Assembly: GCF_900187375.1 (NCBI RefSeq)
Contig: NZ_FYEW01000001.1
Location: 372,001 to 436,000, forward strand
Length of the DNA: 64,000 bases
Origin: Hymenobacter gelipurpurascens
Lineage (GTDB): Bacteria; Bacteroidota; Bacteroidia; Cytophagales; Hymenobacteraceae
Direction of reading: 5' to 3'
In this document: piece by piece, positions 16,643-23,752 of the stretch
Position numbering within the stretch: the stretch's first letter is position 1
Layout of the letters: each line of letters opens with the position of its first letter
The notes under the pieces: generated by a model
What the model saw: the letters and a program-made list of their open reading frames with translations, nothing else
What the model was told of the DNA's origin: nothing
Databases searched by the model: none
Translations under genes and position numbers: made by a program

Positions 16643-17227
16643 ATGACAGAAGGGATGAAGGAGAAGCGCTTTTCCAGGTATAGCAGGTATTGTGTAGTAA
16701 TTCTGACCGTGGCTATTTGGGCGCTTTTGGCCTGGAGCCATTTCCATAGAGGGGTACCTAGTCACCATTTCCTGGCACAGAAAGAGATGCCTGCCATTTC
16801 CAATTGGTGGGGTGGGGTTTTGCTTCCATTGCTTACTTGGCTTCTATTGCACCGCGTGCAAAAGAAAGCCTTTCATAGGGGAAGCTCTTATTCCTTATTG
16901 CGCGTGGGTTATGGCTTTGCCGGCGCTTTGTTATTTGGCATTAGCATTTCCGTGCTGTTTACCCTCGGTATGCCTGATTTAGCAGGTAATTTGATGATAG
17001 CCCTATTCGTATTTGCCTTCTTCTTTCCGATTTATCGTTCTGAATGCCTGCTTGGGTTTGTGCTTGGGATGACGTTTACCTTTGGGGCCGTGCTGCCCAC
17101 CCTAATAGGTGCTTTGTTAGGGCTAGTAGGCTTGGTGCTGCACGCCTATATCCGGCCTACCGTCTTGTATGTCGTTTCAAAACTTGCATTTCTACTCCGG
17201 TTAAGGAAGTACAAGCCTAAGCCATAA
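16643..17227 (+). CDS. Multi-pass membrane protein of unknown function
   Basis: From the ATG at 16643 (a TTG sits just before it) the 194-residue product has about five hydrophobic spans (roughly 17-33, 55-70, 86-108, 113-131 and 136-165) and basic ends (N-terminal KEKRFSRYSR, C-terminal RLRKYKPKP). I recognise no family. By eye the gene is more AT-rich than its neighbours. It lies between the transketolase relic and the intact transketolase C-subunit, which suggests it arrived by insertion. Confidence 0.6.
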   Translation: MTEGMKEKRFSRYSRYCVVILTVAIWALLAWSHFHRGVPSHHFLAQKEMPAISNWWGGVLLPLLTWLLLHRVQKKAFHRGSSYSLLRVGYGFAGALLFGISISVLFTLGMPDLAGNLMIALFVFAFFFPIYRSECLLGFVLGMTFTFGAVLPTLIGALLGLVGLVLHAYIRPTVLYVVSKLAFLLRLRKYKPKP

Positions 17228-17266
17228 CAAAGGAATCTGATGTGACTCAGGCCCTGCCTGAAAATC

Positions 17267-17305
17267 AAAATGGCCCCGGCTGCACTGAGCAACCGGGGCC
17301 ATTTT
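17267..17305 (-). terminator. Terminator of the transketolase operon
   Basis: A 13-bp stem AAAATGGCCCCGG / CCGGGGCCATTTT with a 13-nt loop lies 20 nt after the transketolase C-subunit stop on the minus strand. It also serves the convergent membrane protein ending at 17227. Confidence 0.8.
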
Positions 17306-17325
17306 GCTATCTGCTCAGCCAGTAA

Positions 17326-18282
17326 TTACTTCCGACGAGCCATTACTTTCTCCACGGCCGCTACAATGGCGGTTTCGTTGAGCTTATACTTCTCCATCAG
17401 CTGGTCGGGCGTGCCCGATTCGCCGAAGGAGTCGTTTACGGCCACCATTTCCAGGGGCAGCGGCTCCTCACGGGCCAACAACTGTGCCACGGAGTCGCCT
17501 AGGCCACCGTTCATCTGATGCTCCTCGGCCGTTACTACGCAGCGCGTCTTGCGCGCCGATTCCAGAATCAGCTGGGCATCGAGGGGCTTGATGGTGTGAA
17601 TGTTAATGATTTCGGCGTTGATGCCTTTCTCGGCCAGCAGCTTGCCGGCCAGAATGGCCTTCCACACCAGGTGGCCGGTAGCGAAAATGCTTACGTCGGT
17701 GCCTTCATTCAGAACAATGCCTTTGCCGATTTCAAACTCCTGATCGGCGGGAGTGAAGTTAGGCACTACCGGGCGGCCGAAGCGCAGGTATACGGGGCCT
17801 TCGTGGTCGGCAATGGCGATGGTAGCGGCTTTGGTCTGGTTGTAGTCGCAGGGGTTGATAACGGTCATGTGGGGCAGCATCTTCATCATCCCGATGTCTT
17901 CCAAAATCTGGTGCGTGGCGCCGTCTTCACCCAGCGTGAGGCCCGCGTGGGATGCGCAGATCTTCACGTTCTTGTTGGAATACGCAATGCTCTGCCGAAT
18001 CTGGTCGTAGACGCGGCCCGTGCTGAAGTTGGCGAAGGTGCCCGTGAACGGAATCTTACCCCCGATGGTCAGGCCCGCGGCCAGGCCCATCATGTTGGCC
18101 TCAGCAATGCCCACCTGGAAAAACCGCTCGGGGTTGTCCTTGATGAAGGCATCCATCTTGAGCGAGCCAATCAGGTCGGCGCACAGGGCTACTACGTTGG
18201 GGTTGGTTTTGCCCAGCTCCTGCAGGCCCGCGCCAAAGCCGCTGCGGGTGTCTTTCGATTCGGTGTAGGGGAAGTCTTTCAT
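17326..18282 (-). CDS. Transketolase, C-terminal subunit (pyrimidine-binding and C-terminal domains)
   Basis: The 318-residue protein is the second half of a split transketolase. It has the pyrimidine-binding domain with GIAEANMMGLAAGL (the Glu that activates thiamine diphosphate), SHAGLTLGEDGATHQ, and the C-terminal domain VFATGHLVWKA-like segment near 210. It needs the N-terminal subunit encoded at 20599-21501. Split transketolases are common in Bacteroidota, but the halves are usually adjacent; here three genes separate them. A dispersed repeat lies 40 nt upstream of the start. Confidence 0.95.
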   Translation of the reverse strand: MKDFPYTESKDTRSGFGAGLQELGKTNPNVVALCADLIGSLKMDAFIKDNPERFFQVGIAEANMMGLAAGLTIGGKIPFTGTFANFSTGRVYDQIRQSIAYSNKNVKICASHAGLTLGEDGATHQILEDIGMMKMLPHMTVINPCDYNQTKAATIAIADHEGPVYLRFGRPVVPNFTPADQEFEIGKGIVLNEGTDVSIFATGHLVWKAILAGKLLAEKGINAEIINIHTIKPLDAQLILESARKTRCVVTAEEHQMNGGLGDSVAQLLAREEPLPLEMVAVNDSFGESGTPDQLMEKYKLNETAIVAAVEKVMARRK

Positions 18283-18321
18283 GCTATTGGTAGGTTGGGA
18301 GTGTGTCGTTTTGTTTTATCC

Positions 18322-18349
18322 GTCATGCTGAGCGCAGCCGAAGCATCTT
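18322..18349. repeat. Dispersed repeat copy (GTCATGCTGAGCGCAGC...)
   Basis: This 28-nt segment GTCATGCTGAGCGCAGCCGA + AGCATCTT recurs at 44834-44862 with a few changes. It lies between the transketolase C-subunit start and the Cys-rich gene. The type resembles the short repeats scattered between genes in Hymenobacter-like genomes. Confidence 0.6.
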
Positions 18350-18369
18350 GTGTACTGAATAGACTACTA

Positions 18370-18888
18370 TCAAAATTGAATCTTGTCACGCTGACAATAG
18401 CCTCTTCCGCCACCGCTCATGCAGCTTTCATATTTTTTTCTTCCGATGATACTAGTATAGATTGTATCGCTACCCGAAATAACCATTCGAACCCTAGGTG
18501 CATCAGAATTGATTATTTCTGCTGTTTTATCAGCCTTATGACATTTCGGACAGATAAAGTGCCCGAATAGACTCTTTCTCAAGGTGAGTGGAAATGAGAA
18601 CCTTGCCTCTGTACTATTCGCTGCTACGGAACCTATATATAAAGTGTCAGTACCGATACCCTGATGCAAGAACAGATCGGCAGGGGCGTCCAGAGTAGGT
18701 AAGGTATACTCGTCTTGCATGCCTGCCTGACCGCTAAAGCGTTGCTTAGTTATGGAATTTACCGCCCATAATTCATGGTGCCCAACTCGATGCGGGGAGG
18801 AAAAAGTAACCTTGACTATGAGGCCAGACTTTGCACTAATTGCTGCACTGGCCAGCATTACGATAAGGAAAAGCCACATCTTCCTCAT
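18370..18888 (-). CDS. Secreted Cys-rich protein of unknown function
   Basis: The 172-residue protein has a signal peptide (MRKMWLFLIVMLASAAISA). The mature part is beta-rich and carries two Cys clusters: HFICPKCHKADK near 115 and YESCMSGGGRGYC near 155, possibly a metal site or disulfides. I chose ATG 18888 because it overlaps the upstream VWA stop by 4 nt (ATGA) and gives a clean signal peptide; an upstream in-frame start would run 171 nt into the VWA gene. It is AT-rich relative to neighbours. Function unknown, likely paired with the VWA protein. Confidence 0.72.
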   Translation of the reverse strand: MRKMWLFLIVMLASAAISAKSGLIVKVTFSSPHRVGHHELWAVNSITKQRFSGQAGMQDEYTLPTLDAPADLFLHQGIGTDTLYIGSVAANSTEARFSFPLTLRKSLFGHFICPKCHKADKTAEIINSDAPRVRMVISGSDTIYTSIIGRKKYESCMSGGGRGYCQRDKIQF

Positions 18889-20291
18889 TTCCCGAAAATG
18901 CTGACCGAGCTGGTTTGACTCGGCCGGATGGTGAAGTTGCGGACATCGGTAAATTGGCTGCCGGTAGCCGTTTTCGTGCGGAACACGAGGCGGTAGGCCC
19001 CCGGCTGCATCGGCAGGTTTACCTTGCTGCTGCCGCCATCGGGCAGGTTGTGCACCCACGTCTGCGACTCATCATTGTTGAGCCGGTAGATGCTGCCATA
19101 GCCTTTCAAATCCGTCACGATGTTCAGGATGCCGGGCGTTTCATACGTCACACTCGTTTCCTGCCCCTGCTTCACCGTGATGCGCTTCGTCTGCCGGGGC
19201 AGCGTCAGTAGCTCCACCTCATAGTCGCCGGCCAGTAGCTTTTGCCGACTCCCGAAGGGCAGGGCTACTACCGTGGCGGCGTTGCCGCGGGCCCGCACTA
19301 CTGCTTGCACCGTGCCGTAGGGGTTAGGGGAGATATTCGGGTTTTGGAGCCAGAGCGTGCCTTGGGGTGTTTTGTAGGCCAGTACATTAGCCTTGCCGGC
19401 CCGGATGGGCAGATTTTGCTGCCGTACCGGGGGCACAGTATTAATCACAAGGTCGTAGCTCTGCAGGGCGTCGATGCTGAGCACATCGGGCTTGCCCTGG
19501 GCGTCGCGGTAGTGGATGTAGTTGTATTCCGGCTGCTCCGTGATGTTGTTGATGAACGTCATGTTCACGTTCGACTCCACGGGGCGGCCGGCTTCATCCG
19601 TCAGGTTCACGGCCACGGTGGTTTTGGCCAGCGTTTGGGCTACTACATCATTGAGGATGTTGCGGAAGGTCTTCACATCGGCCGCGTTGTAGTACTGGCC
19701 TAGGCACTCCAGCTGTCGGCCAAAGTCCCGCTCGGCGCCAATCCCAATCACAAAGGGCTTCAGAAACACGTGCTTCCGCTGCAGTGCTACGGCCGTAGCA
19801 CACGGGTCGCCCTTGCACGATTCCAGCCCATCGGTAATCAAAATCAACACGTTGCGCGCCGATTTATCCGCCGGAAAGTCGGCGGCCGACTGGAGCAGAG
19901 AGTATGTGATGGGCGTGTTGCCTTTGGGCGCAATGGCTTTGAGCTTCGCCTTGATGGCCGAAGCGTTTTTAGGCGCAAAAGCCACTTCCAGCCGCGAGTC
20001 TTCGCAGTTGTTCTCTGATTTATCGTGCAAGTGCCCATACACCCGCAAGCCCAGTTCCAGGTTTGGGTAGGCATTGAGCGAATCGACCATTTTAGCCAGC
20101 AGGCTCTTGGCCACGTCCATGCGCGGGCGCCCTTCCCAGGGGGCCAGCATAGAACCCGACGCATCCAGCAGAAACAGGATGCGTGTGGTGCGTGGTTGCG
20201 CAGGCGGCACGTTTTGGGCACGACTGGGTATTGCCAGCCAAACCAAGGCTAGCAATACCCAGTAGCGTACCCAAAACATGCGTTTTCTCAT
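18885..20291 (-). CDS. Secreted von Willebrand factor A domain protein
   Basis: The 468-residue protein has a signal peptide (to about residue 26) and a VWA domain at about 38-215. An intact MIDAS is visible: DASGSM, the Thr in GNTPITYS and the Asp in ITDGLES. The C-terminal half holds beta-rich repeats (about 230-468) that resemble carboxypeptidase-regulatory or Ig-like modules, e.g. PGAYRLVFRTK. VWA domains bind partners through a divalent metal. It starts 1 nt after the small membrane gene ends and overlaps the Cys-rich gene, so the three form a tight operon. Confidence 0.88.
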   Translation of the reverse strand: MRKRMFWVRYWVLLALVWLAIPSRAQNVPPAQPRTTRILFLLDASGSMLAPWEGRPRMDVAKSLLAKMVDSLNAYPNLELGLRVYGHLHDKSENNCEDSRLEVAFAPKNASAIKAKLKAIAPKGNTPITYSLLQSAADFPADKSARNVLILITDGLESCKGDPCATAVALQRKHVFLKPFVIGIGAERDFGRQLECLGQYYNAADVKTFRNILNDVVAQTLAKTTVAVNLTDEAGRPVESNVNMTFINNITEQPEYNYIHYRDAQGKPDVLSIDALQSYDLVINTVPPVRQQNLPIRAGKANVLAYKTPQGTLWLQNPNISPNPYGTVQAVVRARGNAATVVALPFGSRQKLLAGDYEVELLTLPRQTKRITVKQGQETSVTYETPGILNIVTDLKGYGSIYRLNNDESQTWVHNLPDGGSSKVNLPMQPGAYRLVFRTKTATGSQFTDVRNFTIRPSQTSSVSIFGK

Positions 20292-20292
20292 G

Positions 20293-20583
20293 CTATTCTA
20301 CTTGCGCAGTTTGATTAGATGGGCTAGTGGGGGCTTCTCTTTTTACAAAAATCCCCATCAAGGCAATAATCAAAACAACTGACCCTATGAGGGTTAGTGA
20401 TTTAGTTTTGTTTGACTTGTTAAGAGTCGCATATGCAAGTCCTAGTGCCACAACCGCTGCTCCGATAGCAGCGCATAGGCTAGCCACATCTCCAAAAGAG
20501 TCTCGGATAGCCATAGGAATAGATACTATCCAAAGGGTCATTATGACACCTTTGTAAGTCTGAGGCTCAAAAAGCTGTTTCAT
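20293..20583 (-). CDS. Small membrane protein of unknown function
   Basis: The 96-residue protein has two or three hydrophobic helices (about 13-27, 31-52 and 63-79) and a hydrophilic tail rich in Ser, Thr and Gln. No family is recognised. It is clearly AT-rich compared with the flanking transketolase genes. It starts 15 nt after the transketolase N-subunit stop and is followed after one base by the VWA gene. Confidence 0.65.
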   Translation of the reverse strand: MKQLFEPQTYKGVIMTLWIVSIPMAIRDSFGDVASLCAAIGAAVVALGLAYATLNKSNKTKSLTLIGSVVLIIALMGIFVKREAPTSPSNQTAQVE

Positions 20584-20598
20584 GACTTTTATTGCCTG

Positions 20599-21501
20599 CT
20601 AGTAGTCGCCGGCTTCTTCTACCATCAGCTGCTGCAGTGCTTTCTCCAGCTGCTCATCGTTCGGAGCTACGCCGTGCCACTTGTGCGAGCCCATCATGAA
20701 GTCAACGCCGAAGCCCATTTGCGTGTCCATTAGCACCATAATCGGCTGCCCCTGGCCTAGCAACGACTGGGCTTCTTCGAGAGTGGGGAGGAGCTTTTCG
20801 AGGTCGTTGCCGTCGGTTTCCAGCACGCGCCAGTTGAAGGCTTCGAACTTGGCGCGCAGGTCGCCTAGGCCACCAATCTTTTCGGTGGGGCCGTCAATCT
20901 GCTGGCCGTTGCGGTCAACGAAGGCAATGAGGTTATCTACTTTGTGGTGCGGCGCGTACATGGCCGCTTCCCACACCTGGCCTTCTTCCAGCTCGCCGTC
21001 ACCCATGAGCACGAACACGTTGCGGTCGTCGCCGTTGAGCTTTTTAGCCTGCGCCGCGCCCACAGCCACGCTCAGCCCCTGGCCTAGCGAGCCCGAAGCC
21101 ACCCGGATACCGGGCAGATGCTCGTGGGTAGCGGGGTGGCCCTGCAAGCGCGAGTTCAGCTTACGGAACGTAGCTAGCTCACTCACTGGGAAGTAGCCCG
21201 AGCGGGCCAGCACGGAGTAAAATACGGGCGAGATGTGACCGTTCGAGAGGAAGAAAAGGTCCTGGCCTACGCCGTTCATATCGAAGGGCTGGGGCGTATG
21301 CTTCATTACCTTGAAGTACAGGGCCACCAGCAAATCGGTGCAGCCCAGCGAGCCGCCGGGGTGGCCGGAGTTTACGGCGTGCACCATGCGCACGATGTCG
21401 CGCCGCACCTGGGCAGCAATCTGTTTCAATTCGGCCACCGACTTGGTGGCGGTAGGCGTGTGCGTTTCAGCAGAAGCGGCGAAAGACGAGTCCTGGGCCA
21501 T
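20599..21501 (-). CDS. Transketolase, N-terminal subunit (thiamine-diphosphate-binding)
   Basis: The 300-residue protein is the first half of transketolase. It has VNSGHPGGSLG, the SNGHISPVFYSVLA segment, ASGSLGQGLSVAVG and the metal-binding MGDGELEEGQVWEA...FVDRNGQ motif for ThDP-Mg. I chose ATG 21501 (MAQDSSFAAS); the frame extends 51 nt upstream but across the -7 box. With the C-subunit at 17326-18282 it forms an active enzyme of the non-oxidative pentose phosphate pathway. Confidence 0.95.
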   Translation of the reverse strand: MAQDSSFAASAETHTPTATKSVAELKQIAAQVRRDIVRMVHAVNSGHPGGSLGCTDLLVALYFKVMKHTPQPFDMNGVGQDLFFLSNGHISPVFYSVLARSGYFPVSELATFRKLNSRLQGHPATHEHLPGIRVASGSLGQGLSVAVGAAQAKKLNGDDRNVFVLMGDGELEEGQVWEAAMYAPHHKVDNLIAFVDRNGQQIDGPTEKIGGLGDLRAKFEAFNWRVLETDGNDLEKLLPTLEEAQSLLGQGQPIMVLMDTQMGFGVDFMMGSHKWHGVAPNDEQLEKALQQLMVEEAGDY

Positions 21502-21528
21502 ACGAGTTATTGGAGTTTGATGGGGTGA

Positions 21529-21536
21529 CAAAGGTA
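21529..21536 (-). promoter_or_regulatory. Candidate -7 box (TACCTTTG) of the transketolase operon
   Basis: Minus-strand TACCTTTG lies 28 nt upstream of ATG 21501, matching TAnnTTTG exactly. It argues against the in-frame start at 21552, which would lie upstream of the box. Confidence 0.6.
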
Positions 21537-21550
21537 GGAAGTGGGGGTAC

Positions 21551-21579
21551 AAAAAAGCCCCGCCGAAACGGGCGGGGCT
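21551..21579 (-). terminator. Rho-independent terminator of bcp
   Basis: A 9-bp GC-rich stem AGCCCCGCC / GGCGGGGCT (21556-21564, 21571-21579) is followed on the minus strand by a run of T (A run at 21551-21556), 16 nt after the peroxiredoxin stop. Confidence 0.85.
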
Positions 21580-21594
21580 CTTGATATTACAATA

Positions 21595-22044
21595 TTACAG
21601 CAGCTGCGCCGCGTGATTCTTGGTATCGACTTTCGTGATGACTTTTTCGATCAGGCCCTGCTCATCAATCAGGAAGGTATAGCGCATGGTACCCATGTAC
21701 TTGCGGCCATACATAGATTTCTCCTGCCACACGCCGTAGGCCTCTACCAACTGCTTGTCCTCGTCAATGAGCAGCGGAAACGGCAGCTCATACTTAGTGG
21801 CAAACTTCTGGTGCGACTTCTCGCCATCGATGCTCACGCCCAGCACCTGGATGCCGGCGCTCAGCAGGCTCTGGTAGTTGTCGCGGAGGTTGCAGGCCTG
21901 GGCCGTGCAGCCGCTGGTGTCGTCTTTGGGGTAGAAGTAGAGAGCCACTTTGCGGCCGGCGTAGTCGGCGAGGCGGTGGGTGGTGCCGTTCTGGTCTTTT
22001 GCTTCGAAGGCCGGAGCCTGGTCGCCAACTTGAGGTAGAGCCAT
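21595..22044 (-). CDS. bcp: Thioredoxin-dependent peroxiredoxin, BCP/PrxQ type
   Basis: The 149-residue enzyme reduces hydrogen and organic peroxides using thioredoxin. The peroxidatic Cys46 and resolving Cys51 in DDTSGCTAQAC are spaced by five residues as in atypical 2-Cys BCP. YFYPKDDTSGC and the later GVSIDGEKSHQKFATKY are family hallmarks. Length and start are standard, with no signal peptide, so it is cytoplasmic. TACCTTCG, one base off the -7 consensus, lies just upstream of the ATG. Confidence 0.95.
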   Translation of the reverse strand: MALPQVGDQAPAFEAKDQNGTTHRLADYAGRKVALYFYPKDDTSGCTAQACNLRDNYQSLLSAGIQVLGVSIDGEKSHQKFATKYELPFPLLIDEDKQLVEAYGVWQEKSMYGRKYMGTMRYTFLIDEQGLIEKVITKVDTKNHAAQLL

Positions 22045-22162
22045 TGCGCAGTTGTTTGCGCGAAGGTAGAACGGAAATCCGGAAGGTATAGCGCAAACTT
22101 TATACTCTTCTAGGCCACCTCATATGTCCCTGCATGAGTAGCCGGCTTTGCGCCATCACCCG

Positions 22163-22738
22163 CTATGGCTTCCCGGCCATCGGCTGCGGAGTATAGATCA
22201 GGTTATCAACCGGGAAGCCCAAGTTGCGGGCGTGGGCCACCAGTCGGTCCCGGATGCTGCGGTCGAGGTGAGGCTTGCGGCTGAGTATCCAGAGATTTTT
22301 GCGGCTTGGCTCACCTACCAGCGCATACTGGTAGTCGGCGTAATCGAGGTCCAGCACCCAATAGTCGCCGGTGAAAGGCCAGAAGAAGCTCACTTTGAGC
22401 TTGGCGTTGGTTTCATCCACGGGGTAGGCTGTGCCTTTGGCCGTTTCTACCGGGCCTTCTAACCCTTCTTTATGGCAGGTGTTGAGCACGTCTACTTTGC
22501 CATCGGGCCGCATTTTGTACGTGGCCGTTACGTGCTGGCAGCCTTTCTCATAGCGGGTTGGCAGGCGAGCTACCTCGTACCACAACCCCCGGTATTTGTG
22601 CAGATCAACGTGCGCCACAGTGGGCAGGTAGGGGTGCGTTTTGCGGCGCGCGTAGGTGTAGGCTGCCACACCGGTGGCTACCGTAGCAGCAAGGGCCGTG
22701 AAAAGAGTCGGGCGGCGGCGTTTGAGTAGATTGGCCAT
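22163..22738 (-). CDS. Lipocalin family protein (Blc-like)
   Basis: The 191-residue protein has an N-terminal membrane anchor or signal segment (TLFTALAATVATGVAAYTYA). A bacterial lipocalin follows: the GxW-type motif YRGLWYEVARLP near 55, GCQHVTATY, and the late strands WVLDLDYADYQYALVGEPS and LWILSRKP. These match Blc-like lipocalins that bind lysophospholipids or fatty acids in the envelope. There is no lipobox Cys, so it is probably anchored by its N-terminal helix. It is monocistronic. Confidence 0.88.
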   Translation of the reverse strand: MANLLKRRRPTLFTALAATVATGVAAYTYARRKTHPYLPTVAHVDLHKYRGLWYEVARLPTRYEKGCQHVTATYKMRPDGKVDVLNTCHKEGLEGPVETAKGTAYPVDETNAKLKVSFFWPFTGDYWVLDLDYADYQYALVGEPSRKNLWILSRKPHLDRSIRDRLVAHARNLGFPVDNLIYTPQPMAGKP

Positions 22739-22923
22739 AGTGTGGAAGCTGGTAATGAATAGATAGGGGCTGTACGCGCCGGGCTGGTCTACGGATACAG
22801 GCGCGGGTGGCGGTAGGTGGCCTAGAGATCCTGAAAATATGGAAATGCCTATCTTTCACCTACTCGCGTACTATCTATTTCATCGGGCTAGCTCAGCAGT
22901 TGGCCGCAACCATCGGAATCGTT

Positions 22924-23670
22924 ATGGAAAAGCATCTCACGGGTAAAACAGCGCTGGTGACGGGGGCCGGCTCCGGAATTGGCAAAGCCATTGCGCTCCT
23001 CTATGCGCAACTGGGAGCCAGCGTGATGGTATCGGATATCGACGAAGCGAAGGGGCGGCAGGTAGCACAAGAAATAACTCAGTCGGGCGGACAGGCCCGG
23101 TTCTACCGCACCGATGTCAGCGACCCAGCCCAGTGCGAGGCGCTGGTGCAGGAAACCATAGCGGCTTTCGGCCAGCTGGATATGGCCTGCAACAACGCAG
23201 GCATTGGCGGCGAGTTGAACCCCGTAGGCGAGTACAGCCTGGAAGGATGGAAGAAGGTAATTGACATCAACCTGAACAGCGTATTCTTCTGCCTCAAGTA
23301 TGAGCTGGCGGTTATGAAGACCGGTGGCAGTATTATCAATATGGCGTCTATTCTAGGCCAGGTAGGCACTCCGCACTCGGCGGCCTATGTAGCGGCAAAG
23401 CACGGCGTAGTGGGTCTCACGCAGGCTGCTGCTCTAGAATATGCGCCCCAAGGCATCCGCATCAATGCGGTTGGGCCAGCCTACATCGATACACCGTTGC
23501 TTGGCGGACTGCCTCCTGAGCAGAAGCAGCAATTGGTGGCTTTGCACCCCCTCGGCCGCTTAGGTCGCTCGGAGGAGGTAGCAGAACTCGTCATTTGGCT
23601 CAGCTCCGATAAAGCATCGTTCGTAACGGGCTCCTATTACCCTGTAGATGGCGGCTACCTAGCCAGGTAG
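22924..23670 (+). CDS. SDR family oxidoreductase
   Basis: The 248-residue classical short-chain dehydrogenase/reductase has the dinucleotide-binding TGAGSGIGKAIA (about 11-22), NNAGIGG, a catalytic Ser in IINMASILG, and the Tyr/Lys pair in AAYVAAKHGVVG. SDIDEA after the second strand suggests NAD(H) preference because an Asp sits at the ribose-binding position. I chose ATG 22924; the frame stays open upstream but without homology. Substrate unknown. Confidence 0.9.
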   Translation: MEKHLTGKTALVTGAGSGIGKAIALLYAQLGASVMVSDIDEAKGRQVAQEITQSGGQARFYRTDVSDPAQCEALVQETIAAFGQLDMACNNAGIGGELNPVGEYSLEGWKKVIDINLNSVFFCLKYELAVMKTGGSIINMASILGQVGTPHSAAYVAAKHGVVGLTQAAALEYAPQGIRINAVGPAYIDTPLLGGLPPEQKQQLVALHPLGRLGRSEEVAELVIWLSSDKASFVTGSYYPVDGGYLAR

Positions 23671-23696
23671 CGGCTGGGTAAGAGCGACTAGGAATA

Positions 23697-23737
23697 AAAG
23701 AAGGCCGACCTCCTAACGAGGTCGGCCTTCTTTTTTT
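23697..23737. terminator. Bidirectional terminator between SDR and M23 genes
   Basis: A stem AAAGAAGGCCGACCTC / GAGGTCGGCCTTCTTT with loop CTAACG-like bases is followed by seven T on the plus strand and by T on the minus strand. It lies between the convergent SDR (ends 23670) and M23 (ends 23753) genes. Confidence 0.88.
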
Positions 23738-23752
23738 GGCTTCCTAAGTGGC

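Noticed and set aside
17518..18570. A 350-codon plus-strand frame opposite transketolase
   Set aside because: It is antisense to the C-subunit and runs into the repeat and the Cys-rich gene; no homology seen.
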